From positions 2,790,001 to 2,854,000 of the forward strand of contig OY762824.1 of assembly GCA_963666465.1 (NCBI GenBank): a stretch of DNA of 64,000 nucleotides, given 5' to 3'. The DNA comes from VXYL01 sp963666465 (lineage in GTDB: Bacteria > Pseudomonadota > Gammaproteobacteria > Pseudomonadales > Azotimanducaceae). Positions 1 to 7,391 of this stretch are shown here, one piece after another. The stretch's first letter is position 1, and each line of letters starts with the position of its first letter. The notes under the pieces were generated by a model that searched no databases, was not told the DNA's origin, and worked only from the letters and a program-made list of their open reading frames with translations. The position numbers were made by a program, and so were the translations under genes.

Positions 1-984
1 GCCCGGTTCGGTGGCACGCATTCGCTGTACCACGGAGCGCATCGACGTGGCTGTCTGACCGTTGATGGCGAGGATGATGTCGCCGGCGAGGATGCCGGCT
101 CCGGACGCCGGAGTCCCCGGCAGCACCCGTGCAACCACGAGGCCTCCCGGACCGGCAGCAAGATCGACGCCGAGCCAGCCCCGTTCCACGCGGCCGTTGG
201 CGATGATCTGATCCAACACGTCGAAGGCGAGTTTCGAGGGGATGGCGAAGCCGATGCCGACGCCCTCGGCGCTGCCGTCAGGACTGTAGATGAGGGTGTT
301 GACCCCCACCATGCGGCCTTCGGAGTCCACCAGCGGGCCGCCGCTGTTGCCGGGATGTACCGCGGCGTCGGTCTGGATGAAGTCGTCCCAAGGGCTCGCG
401 CCGATGCCGTAGCGCCCCTTGGCACTGACGATGCCGAGGGAGACCGTCTGGCCGACATTGAACGGATTGCCGATAGCGAGCACCACGTCTCCGACCCGCA
501 AGACGTCCGAATCGGCCCGTTCGATGGCGGCAAGGCCGTCGCCCGCAACCTTGATGACGGCAAGGTCGGTTTCCAAATCCGTGCCCACCACCGCCGCTTG
601 CGCCTGCCTGCCGTTTGGAAACGCCACGAGAATGTCGTCCGCGCCGGCGATGACGTGGTTGTTGGTGAGGATGTAGCCATCTTCCCGCGCCATGACGCCG
701 GAACCGAGCGAGCTTCTCATGCGCCCGGAATCTTCGCAGAGGCCCCGAAATCGCGGCAGGCCACAGATGGGGTGGCGATAGGCCGCGACCACCTTGCGGG
801 AGAAGATGTTGACCACGGCCGGCGCGGCGCGATCGACCGCATCGGCGAATCCGTCGCCGGCGGGGGGCGGTGCGCCGCGCAGCCACAGCACGATGATGAC
901 GCCCACGAGGCCACCGCCGAGGACCGGCAACGCAACATAGCGCACGTAGCGTGCGTAATGCGCTCGATGGGAGAGTTGCGACAT
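1..984 (-). CDS. degS: DegS-like periplasmic serine protease (C-terminus outside window)
   Basis: Trypsin-fold protease of the HtrA family, anchored in the inner membrane and facing the periplasm. In the DegS subgroup it cleaves the anti-sigma factor that restrains sigma-E when PDZ domains sense misfolded outer-membrane proteins. An N-terminal membrane segment lies near residues 17-35. The catalytic triad is visible: His110 in NNHVIAG, Asp140 in ETDLAVIK and Ser214 in GNSGGP. A single PDZ domain begins near residue 255 and runs off the left edge. One TM segment and no long linker favour DegS over DegP. The start is the ATG at 984-982. It is divergent from zapE with 38 bp between the starts. 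Confidence 0.9.
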   Translation of the reverse strand, partial: MSQLSHRAHYARYVRYVALPVLGGGLVGVIIVLWLRGAPPPAGDGFADAVDRAAPAVVNIFSRKVVAAYRHPICGLPRFRGLCEDSGRMRSSLGSGVMAREDGYILTNNHVIAGADDILVAFPNGRQAQAAVVGTDLETDLAVIKVAGDGLAAIERADSDVLRVGDVVLAIGNPFNVGQTVSLGIVSAKGRYGIGASPWDDFIQTDAAVHPGNSGGPLVDSEGRMVGVNTLIYSPDGSAEGVGIGFAIPSKLAFDVLDQIIANGRVERGWLGVDLAAGPGGLVVARVLPGTPASGAGILAGDIILAINGQTATSMRSVVQRMRATEPG

Positions 985-1022
985 CAAGACGGTCCGGGCG
1001 TCGAGCGGAATGGCGATTATAG

Positions 1023-2132
1023 GTGGCGGTGCAGCGTCGCATCAGTGCCGCATGGGAAGGTTCGGTGACGCCAGGCGAGCTGCATCGCAAGAACATCGAA
1101 GCGGGCTTCGATGCGGATCCGGCGCAGCTTGCGGTGGTCGAAAGGCTGGATGCGCTGCATCGACGCCTGGCCGGGGATGCACATGCTCGGCGTGGCTTGG
1201 GCCGCCTGCTTGCGCGGCGGCGCGCGCCGGTGCGGGGCATGTACCTATGGGGCAGCGTCGGGCGCGGCAAGACCTATCTCATGGACCTTCTGCACGAATC
1301 GGCGCCCGGTGACCGATTGCGACTGCATTTCCATCGCTTCATGCAACGGGTTCATGCCGATCTCGGCCATCTCGCCGGCAAGTCGGACCCGTTGCGCGAT
1401 GTGGCGGACGGCATCGCCGCCGAGGCTCGTCTCTTGTGCTTCGACGAGTTCTTCGTCTCCGACATCGGCGATGCCATGATCCTGGCGGAGTTGCTGCATC
1501 ACCTGTTCGAGCGCCGGGTCACGCTTGTGGCCACTTCCAACGTCGAGCCATCGCTCTTGTATGAGAATGGATTGCAAAGACGGCGCTTCCTGCCGGCGAT
1601 CCGACTCATCGAAAAGCACTGTGATGTGGTGGCTATGGGCGGAGAGGTGGACTTCCGCCTGCGCGTGCTGCGCAAGTCGGAAATCTACCGGCGCGCCGCA
1701 GACGATGCCGGTCTCGAACGCAGCTTCCGTGAGCTTTGTCCAGGACTTGCCGAGCGGGATGCACAGTTGCACATAAATGGCCGCTGCATTCTGGCCCGGC
1801 AGCGGGGCGAAGATGTGGTTTGGTTCGAGTTTCCCGAAATCTGCGACGGACCGCGCAGTCAGAACGACTACATTGAGCTTGCGCGGGAGTTCCATGCCGT
1901 GGTGGTGAGCGGCATACCGGTGTTCACGCCGACTACGGAGGATCAGGCGCGACGTTTCATCAGCCTCATTGACGAATTCTACGATCGCAATGTGAAGATG
2001 CTGTTTTCCGCCCATGCTCCGGTGGAGCGGTTGTATCAGGGCGAGCGACTGGCGTTTGAGTTCCAGCGAACCGAAAGCCGAATCATCGAGATGCAGGGCG
2101 AGGAATATCTCTCCCGCACCCACCGAGCCTGA
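1023..2132 (+). CDS. zapE: Cell division ATPase ZapE (AFG1 family)
   Basis: P-loop ATPase of the AFG1/ZapE family. In E. coli it associates with the division ring and alters FtsZ bundling. The Walker A motif GSVGRGKT lies at residues 77-84, and the Walker B motif LLCFDEFF follows with D141 and E142. At 369 aa it matches the usual family length (about 350-380). The GTG at 1023 gives full length; a GTG at 1065 (protein beginning VTPGELH) is an alternative nearer to where homologues align. It ends 54 bp from the convergent PNPOx-family gene. Confidence 0.93.
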   Translation: MAVQRRISAAWEGSVTPGELHRKNIEAGFDADPAQLAVVERLDALHRRLAGDAHARRGLGRLLARRRAPVRGMYLWGSVGRGKTYLMDLLHESAPGDRLRLHFHRFMQRVHADLGHLAGKSDPLRDVADGIAAEARLLCFDEFFVSDIGDAMILAELLHHLFERRVTLVATSNVEPSLLYENGLQRRRFLPAIRLIEKHCDVVAMGGEVDFRLRVLRKSEIYRRAADDAGLERSFRELCPGLAERDAQLHINGRCILARQRGEDVVWFEFPEICDGPRSQNDYIELAREFHAVVVSGIPVFTPTTEDQARRFISLIDEFYDRNVKMLFSAHAPVERLYQGERLAFEFQRTESRIIEMQGEEYLSRTHRA

Positions 2133-2186
2133 ACCAACGCTGGCGGTTCCTTGCCCGGAGTGCCTGCCCTCCAAGGACACCGCAGG

Positions 2187-2762
2187 TCAGGGAATCAACA
2201 GTTGGCGACTCCAGCCATCGGCTTCGCGCTCGAACAGGCGCCGATCATGCACCCCCGATTCATTGTCGAGGGCAAGTCGATCGACCCGCACCGGATCAAG
2301 GAAGAAGCCAAGGGCATTGACGGGCGCGGTGGCGGATTCCATCTGTGCCAACCGGGCGAGCAGTGTTTCTCGATCCGCCACGGCACTGCCTTGTGGCACA
2401 CGTTCATACAGCCAATCGAATCGCTTGGCTGAGAGGGGGCGAAGCTGCCAGCTTTCCCGCACGATGTCGGGGTCCATGGCCTCTAGCTGGCAGGCGATTC
2501 GATACTGCACGCCGAGGCTTGGCAACCACACGAGAACACTGACGCACTCGCTTTGGCCGAACTCGCCCGCCTTGGGGCTGGTGCCGTTGGCGAAAATGGC
2601 AAGCCGAGTGTCGATGTCTCGCAACACCAGCACCCTTGCCTGCGGTTCGCCGTTCGCATCGACGCTGGCGACTACGCAAAGACTGGCATTGCCGTCCCCC
2701 TGCTTCCAGGCGCTTGCGCGATCGCGCCCGAGAGCGGCAATGGGGTCCGTCGAGTCCAGCAT
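2187..2762 (-). CDS. Pyridoxamine 5'-phosphate oxidase family protein
   Basis: FMN-binding split-barrel protein resembling PdxH, which oxidises pyridoxine/pyridoxamine 5'-phosphate to PLP. Seen: an N-terminal strand pattern with VDANGEPQARVLVLRD and IFANGTSPKAGE (typical FMN-phosphate binding region), SWQLRPLS in the middle, and a C-terminal RRLFERE...WSRQLLIP resembling the PdxH tail. The start at 2762 has AAGGAG five bases upstream. ATGs at 2786 and 2819 would lengthen it. With 191 aa it is shorter than E. coli PdxH (218 aa), so true PdxH activity is inferred and another PNPOx-like oxidase is possible. Confidence 0.75.
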   Translation of the reverse strand: MLDSTDPIAALGRDRASAWKQGDGNASLCVVASVDANGEPQARVLVLRDIDTRLAIFANGTSPKAGEFGQSECVSVLVWLPSLGVQYRIACQLEAMDPDIVRESWQLRPLSAKRFDWLYERVPQGSAVADRETLLARLAQMESATAPVNALGFFLDPVRVDRLALDNESGVHDRRLFEREADGWSRQLLIP

Positions 2763-2881
2763 GGACACTCCTTGCATGACCTCCATATGACCTTCCCCTC
2801 CACACACGCGCCCGCGCAATGCACACGGAAGCTGCGTGGCTACAGATGGGAAGGGCGACCGGCTGCCTCGGCAATGCCCTG

Positions 2882-3511
2882 TCAGACGCCTCCCCTGGTG
2901 TCGGTGCCGGATTCCGGTGCGGCGTCGGCGACCGCATCCTCAGCCGGCGCGGCTTCGAAAGGGGCGTCCTCGGCTTCAGCGGTGGCTTCCGCAGCGGCCG
3001 CACCGCGACGGCGACGCGGCGTTGGATTGCCACGCGGGTCGGCCGGGTCCTTGGTGGCGGCAAAGACGATCTGATACTGGATCTTCTCGTCGAAGCCAGC
3101 ATCCTCCATGATTTGGTTGATCTCCTTGCGGATGTCGGAACGCGACACGTTCTCCTTGTAGAACCGGTCGCGGATGTAGTCAATTCGCTTTCGACCGTTG
3201 GGAAGCATCACGGCGCGCCCCCTTCCGCGCGCACGCGCAGGCATGACCGGAGACGGTGCTGCTGCCGGCTCGGTTTCTGCCGGAGCGGGTGCAGGTTCGG
3301 CGGCGGGCGCAGGTTCGGCGGCGGGTGCAGGCGCGGCTTGGACGACCGGCGCTGGCGCCGGCCCGCTGGCCTTGCGGGCGACCGTGGCCATGTCCCGCTG
3401 GATCTCGCTCAGGCGAAATGCAATGTCGGGCATCTGATCGGCCACGCGCCATGCAAAGTAGGCGATAATCACGCCCAGCACGGCGATGATGATCAGCAGG
3501 ATTTCTTCCAT
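2882..3511 (-). CDS. Single-pass membrane protein with Ala/Pro-rich linker, unknown function
   Basis: Not recognised. The 209-aa protein starts at the ATG at 3511, with GGGGAG seven bases upstream. It has one hydrophobic N-terminal segment (about residues 4-22, EEILLIIIAVLGVIIAYFAW), a short helical stretch, and a long Ala/Pro/Glu linker with repeated AEPAPA units (about residues 50-85). A charged, folded-looking region follows (about 95-150), and the tail is Ala/Glu-rich. The layout suggests an inner-membrane anchor holding a small domain away from the membrane. The upstream leader is about 200 bp and contains an inverted repeat (GCCTCGT / ACGAGGC) at 3583-3600, which has no T run. Confidence 0.65.
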   Translation of the reverse strand: MEEILLIIIAVLGVIIAYFAWRVADQMPDIAFRLSEIQRDMATVARKASGPAPAPVVQAAPAPAAEPAPAAEPAPAPAETEPAAAPSPVMPARARGRGRAVMLPNGRKRIDYIRDRFYKENVSRSDIRKEINQIMEDAGFDEKIQYQIVFAATKDPADPRGNPTPRRRRGAAAAEATAEAEDAPFEAAPAEDAVADAAPESGTDTRGGV

Positions 3512-3718
3512 GAGTAAACTCCCCTCGGCTCTTTGGGATGGATGCCTTGACAAGGCGATGTTGCGAGAAGCTTGTGAACGCAGCCTCGTGGCGACGAGGC
3601 GCGAAGCATAGCACTTCGCCCAATCGGTGCAACCCTCGGTGAAGAAATCAGTCGGTTTTTCCGGCTGCGACATGGAACTGTCGGCACTTGTCGGCACTGG
3701 AGGAGAGGGTACAAAGCG

Positions 3719-4600
3719 ATGCCTTTGCCGGCTGCATTTATTAACAGGTTGGAAGACGAACTCGGCAGGAGCCAGGCCGAGCGGATTGTGGCAAGTATGT
3801 CGCAGCCGAAGCGCACGGCTTGGTGGATCAATCCCTTGCGGCCAACGTCAGCGGCGTCGCTACCGCAGGGAGAGCCACTGCCAGGGTTGCCGGATGTAAT
3901 GACTTGCGAGCCGGGCCGGCGGCAAGTCGTCGTTCGCCACCCGGCTGCGACTGCGGGAAGCATCTATCCCATCAATCCATCGAGTGTGGTTGCGGTCGAG
4001 GCCCTCGCTCCCGTTCCGGGGGAAGAGATTCTTGACCTCGCGGCTGCGCCTGGAGGCAAGTCGATACTGATTGCCGCGAAGATGAACAACACGGGCAGGC
4101 TGGCGGCGGTAGAGTCCGTTCGCAAGCGGTTTCTGCGAATGCGTGCCAATCTGCATCGTTGCGGGGTCACCGTGTCGAAGTGCTATCTCGACGATGGCAG
4201 GAAAACCGGCAACAAGACACCCGAACGCTTCGATCGTGTGCTGCTCGACGCCCCTTGTTCCTCGGAAGGACGCTTCCGCGCCGACGACGTGGGCACTTCC
4301 TGTCGCTGGCGACCCCGCAAGGTGGCGGAGACGTCCCGCAAGCAACGGACGCTCATCGACTCCGCGTTCCGCTGCCTGAAGCCCGGCGGCGTATTGGTGT
4401 ATTGCACCTGCACCTTCGCCGTTAGGGAAAACGAGGAAGTGGTTGAGTCGCTCCTGTCGCGCCACGCCAACGCGCAACTGGCCCCCTTCCGCTTCGAAGG
4501 CGCTCCTGGCGAGGAAGGGGCCTTGGCTGGCACTCTTCGCATTGTTCCCGGCCACATCTTCGACGGCTTTTTCGTTGCTGTGATCCATAAGGGCCTTTAG
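3719..4600 (+). CDS. RsmB/NOP family rRNA (cytosine-5) methyltransferase
   Basis: SAM-dependent m5C RNA methyltransferase of the RsmB/RsmF/NOP2 group. The SAM-binding motif DLAAAPGGKS is at residues 106-115, motif IV DAPCSSEG has Cys180, and motif VI YCTCTF has Cys231, the expected nucleophile. At 293 aa it lacks the N-terminal NusB-like domain of RsmB and the C-terminal PUA region of RsmF, so it may be a short rRNA or tRNA enzyme. GGAGGAGAGGG lies upstream of the ATG. Its TAG stop overlaps the first base of a family A repeat. Confidence 0.87.
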   Translation: MPLPAAFINRLEDELGRSQAERIVASMSQPKRTAWWINPLRPTSAASLPQGEPLPGLPDVMTCEPGRRQVVVRHPAATAGSIYPINPSSVVAVEALAPVPGEEILDLAAAPGGKSILIAAKMNNTGRLAAVESVRKRFLRMRANLHRCGVTVSKCYLDDGRKTGNKTPERFDRVLLDAPCSSEGRFRADDVGTSCRWRPRKVAETSRKQRTLIDSAFRCLKPGGVLVYCTCTFAVRENEEVVESLLSRHANAQLAPFRFEGAPGEEGALAGTLRIVPGHIFDGFFVAVIHKGL

Positions 4601-4688
4601 GAGCCTTCAGCCGGGGAAGCATCCCCGACCGCTGACGCGTAAGGAAGTGCCGGCAATTCCCCATCGCTGGGGCGTACTTCCATACAAG
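4600..4688 (-). repeat. Family A interspersed repeat, single copy
   Basis: An ~89-bp unit beginning GAGCCTTCAGCCGGGGAAGC directly after the TAG stop of the methyltransferase gene and ending near CTTCCATACAAG. It contains inverted repeats (GGGGA / TCCCC and CCCC / GGGG around ATCGCT). Copies lie at 17.6, 21.0, 33.1 and 61.3 kb. Confidence 0.85.
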
Positions 4689-5358
4689 ATCGAGGTGCTC
4701 TGATTTCGATTGTCTCTCTTCGCCGGGAATCGTCGAGGGCGGTGGCAACGCCCCGCGGCGGGTGGGGCATGCCCTCCCTGCGGTGAGATCAGTGCATGAT
4801 CGAAATGGCTTTTGCCGTGAAACGTCTGCCTCCGAGGAGATTGGGCACTAAGGGTGCGGCCACCGCGCGCGATGGGTTGTGGTCGGCATGATCCGCGCCG
4901 CGTGCGGCGGACGACGACCCGCGTGTGGGCGGCCCCGGTTCGTGGCCCTGCGGCGGGCTGTCGTCGCGAGGTTCGCCAGGCGGGCGCCCGGTTGACGGCC
5001 ATGGCACCGTCGGGGCGCTCTTCGAGATGGCCGAACGCGCCGAGCCTGGCGAGCCATCGCGGCGCGCGAGGGCCTCCAGTCCACGTTCGCCACGATCGCC
5101 CAGCCCTGCCCCGGGCTCGGCCTTCGAACTCATCGAAACGATCCTCGACCAACTCACCCAGCTTCATCCCGACGACCCCAAGGCACAGTGACACGCCTCG
5201 TTGGCCCAACCACTCACAACGTCCTCCGCCGACTTGCAGCCCTCCTCCGCCTTTAGCACACTGCCTTGCGCCACAACCCAACATGAGACTCCACTTTGCC
5301 GCGTCCCAACCGCCGCCGCTCGCATCGCCGCCGCTCCCACAACGAGAAGCGACGTCTA
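4689..5358. other. Intergenic region, no convincing gene
   Basis: About 670 bp between a family A repeat and the accessory pair. Frames stay open on both strands because of high GC, but they are Arg/Pro/Ala-rich with no recognisable motif and no ribosome site that decides a start. I see no gene here. Confidence 0.5.
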
Positions 5359-5799
5359 ATGCCCATCCCGCCGAACGACCTCATCGAGCGGATGCTGGAC
5401 ACCGTCCACTACGAAGGCAGCTCCAAGCACAAGCTGCACCCACATCTTTTCCGTCTCGAGCCTTTCAATGGCGACCGGGACGATGCCACCTTGTGCGACG
5501 AAGCCGACTTTCGGCCCGACCAGATGGCCGACATTCCGACTTTGCTTCAACGCGGCATCCGCGCCGGCCTGATCGGCCACACCGAGCGTGTCCTCTGGAC
5601 GGTAGCCGACGACGGGTGGATCTTCGAGGCCCGCGAGACGAACCGCGAAACCGCCCGGTTCCACGGCTACCCCGTCCTTCCGGAAGAGTCCATCGGGCGC
5701 CTTGTGTTCGACCGTTTCGCCAACTGGGCAAATGCCCGCGGCGCGCGCGCCGACCGCGCCGCCGCCGACACATGCCGACTCCGGCACGACTTCCGGTGA
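5359..5799 (+). CDS. Small protein of unknown function, paired with ImmA/IrrE-type gene
   Basis: A 146-aa soluble protein with natural composition, unlike the shadow frames around it. A conserved-looking N-terminus reads YEGSSKHK...FNGDRDDATLCDE; later segments are LLQRGIRAGLIG and VLWTVADDGWIFEARETN. I do not recognise a named domain. The start is the ATG at 5359, with GAGAAG 13 bp upstream. Its end overlaps the start of the next gene by 28 bp, so the two are probably translated together. A role as partner of the neighbour (toxin, antitoxin or defence component) is inference only. Confidence 0.6.
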   Translation: MPIPPNDLIERMLDTVHYEGSSKHKLHPHLFRLEPFNGDRDDATLCDEADFRPDQMADIPTLLQRGIRAGLIGHTERVLWTVADDGWIFEARETNRETARFHGYPVLPEESIGRLVFDRFANWANARGARADRAAADTCRLRHDFR

Positions 5800-7077
5800 C
5801 CGACCGATTCCAAATTCTCATCGAACCCCGGCCGGCCGCTGGCGACCCGGCGACGCGACGCCTGGCCGTCCGCCTCGGCGACGCCTGGCTCACCCAACTG
5901 ATCCGCCGCGGCAGCGACCGCCCCGACCGCTGCCTCGAAGCGCCCCCTCTGCCACTCGCGTTCTGGTTTCTGGACAACTGGTGGCGCATCCGCTGCGAGC
6001 CGCCGCCGCAACGCGATTTTCCCGCCCAGTGGCGTCTGGCACATCACTTGCTTTCCGTTGGTGCCGGCTATCCCTGGCCGAACGTCTCCCTATGGGGCGA
6101 GGGATCCCGTTTCGCTGTCATGGTCCACGCAGACACCCACAACATTCAGCGCTCCCTCCGCTTTGTCGCAGAACCAGCGCTCGAGTACGTCGCTTCGTCG
6201 ACCGCCGAGCGCGCGATCGACACCTTCATCGACGACGTCCTCCAGGACGCGGGTTCCGACTGCGACGGCCTCGACCAAGAGTACCGAGACCTGCATGCCG
6301 AGCGCGCCGACCCCCTCGTCAGCCGCTGGCGCCGCCTCGAAGCCCTGCTCGGCTTCGACCCCGACGGCGCCCCCGAAGCCGTCGTGGCCGGGTACGAGAC
6401 CATGAGCGAACGATTCGGCGTCGAGAGCATCGAGGAAGCCGCTCTCGCCCAGCAGGGCGGACACTCCATCAATGCGCTCCAAGCGACGCTAGGCGCCGCC
6501 GAGGCTTCCAAGGTAATCCTCCGCACGCCGTCCACTATCGACCACATCGAGCTCAACCGCCATCAACTCCACCCTCCGTGGAGACTGGCTGCCGCCACCG
6601 CCGCCGAACTCCGGCAGCGCCTGCGCGTCCTACCTGGGCCGATTCGGAACCCTCGCCTCAGCGAAGTCTTGGGAATCAGGATCGACCGCCTTGCAACGCA
6701 ACTGGCCGCCCTCGGTGCCTTACGGCCTTCGCTTGCGCGACGCTTCCGGCAACGTCAACAGACTTGCGCTGAGGTCCCGCTGGGCCCATGGCAGACGCTT
6801 TGAACTCTGCCGCAGCCTCGGCGACATCATCTGGTCCGGCAACGACCCCCTGGGCCCCCTCTCCACCGCCAAGTCCGGTCGCCAGCAGTTTCAGCGCGCC
6901 TTCGCCCAAGAGTTCCTGTGTCCTTTCGACGACCTGCGGGCCTACATCCCCAACGAGAACCCGACCGACGACGACATCCATGCAGCGGCCCGCCATTTCC
7001 ACGTCTCCGAGCGCCTGATCCAGACCACACTCGTCAACCACCGAGAGACCTTCGACCAGATGATCGAGGCGGCCTAG
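5772..7077 (+). pseudogene. ImmA/IrrE-type protein, disrupted by one frameshift
   Basis: Two frames together give one protein of about 430 aa. The first (5772 to about 6715) contains PLAFWFLDNWWRIRCEP, GAGYPWPNVS and WRRLEALLGFDPDGAPE. The second (about 6715-7077, one base shifted) contains LRSRWAHGRRFELCRSLGD, QFQRAFAQEFLCPFDD and ARHFHVSERLIQTTLVNH. The tail matches the C-terminal part of ImmA/IrrE-like proteins (COG2856), where hydrophobic and VSxxxVxxxL motifs surround the peptidase core. I see no HEXXH zinc motif, so catalysis is doubtful. The frameshift near 6715 could be decay, an assembly error or recoding. The TAG stop at 7075-7077 lies in the CTAG of a hairpin repeat. Confidence 0.6.
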
Positions 7078-7124
7078 CGCCGCTTCGCGGCGCTTAAGGC
7101 AGTTTTCGCTGGCGCGAAAACTGC
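7074..7124. repeat. Family D-like double hairpin with CTAG edge
   Basis: CTAG (7074-7077) is followed by hairpin CGCCGC-TTC-GCGGCG, the spacer CTTAAG, and a perfect 11-bp stem (GCAGTTTTCGC / GCGAAAACTGC, loop TGGC) at 7099-7124. The layout matches family D at 57.6 kb but with different arm sequences that still pair. Confidence 0.75.
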
Positions 7125-7184
7125 GAAGGGAAGTACGCGACCGTTCTCCAACTCGACAGTTTTTCCACGGCGCTTACCTTGCAT
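7074..7184 (-). CDS. Possible 36-aa basic protein with a strong ribosome site
   Basis: A short frame starts at the ATG at 7184 with AAGGAGG seven bases upstream, the textbook spacing. It encodes a Lys/Arg-rich 36-aa peptide beginning MQGKRRGK. It ends at a TAG in the same CTAG that stops the plus-strand gene. The first bases (ATGCAAGGTAAGC) recur beside repeats at 17.58 kb, so the start may belong to a repeat rather than a gene. No homologue is recognised. Confidence 0.3.
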   Translation of the reverse strand: MQGKRRGKTVELENGRVLPFAVFAPAKTALSAAKRR

Positions 7185-7391
7185 GGAACTACCTCCTTCA
7201 AGCGGCCTCGCGTCCAGCGCGACCACCTTGTACATCCAACACCGACGCAACTCGACTCGCAGCCCGTGGCGGAAATCACGGGGACGGCCTGCCCCCTCCG
7301 GCGATCCTGCGGACTTCGTTCTTGTCTCGCCGACCGGGGGAGTGATGGAAGGGGGGGTGTGGCCGCTTGCGCCTTCAGCGCCGTGACTGGA
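7185..7391. other. Intergenic, nothing seen
   Basis: About 200 bp between the small frame and the end of the ABC transporter gene. It holds the Shine-Dalgarno of the small frame at its left edge and no other recognisable element. Confidence 0.4.

Noticed and set aside
4854..5771. N-terminal extension of the ImmA/IrrE-type gene
   Set aside because: The upstream part of the frame is Arg/Pro-rich noise and overlaps the whole of a better-supported small gene; ATG 5772 is the plausible start.
7099..7124. Rho-independent terminator
   Set aside because: A strong 11-bp stem, but no T run follows on either strand. The same holds for the hairpins at 32.83, 43.77 and 57.6 kb.
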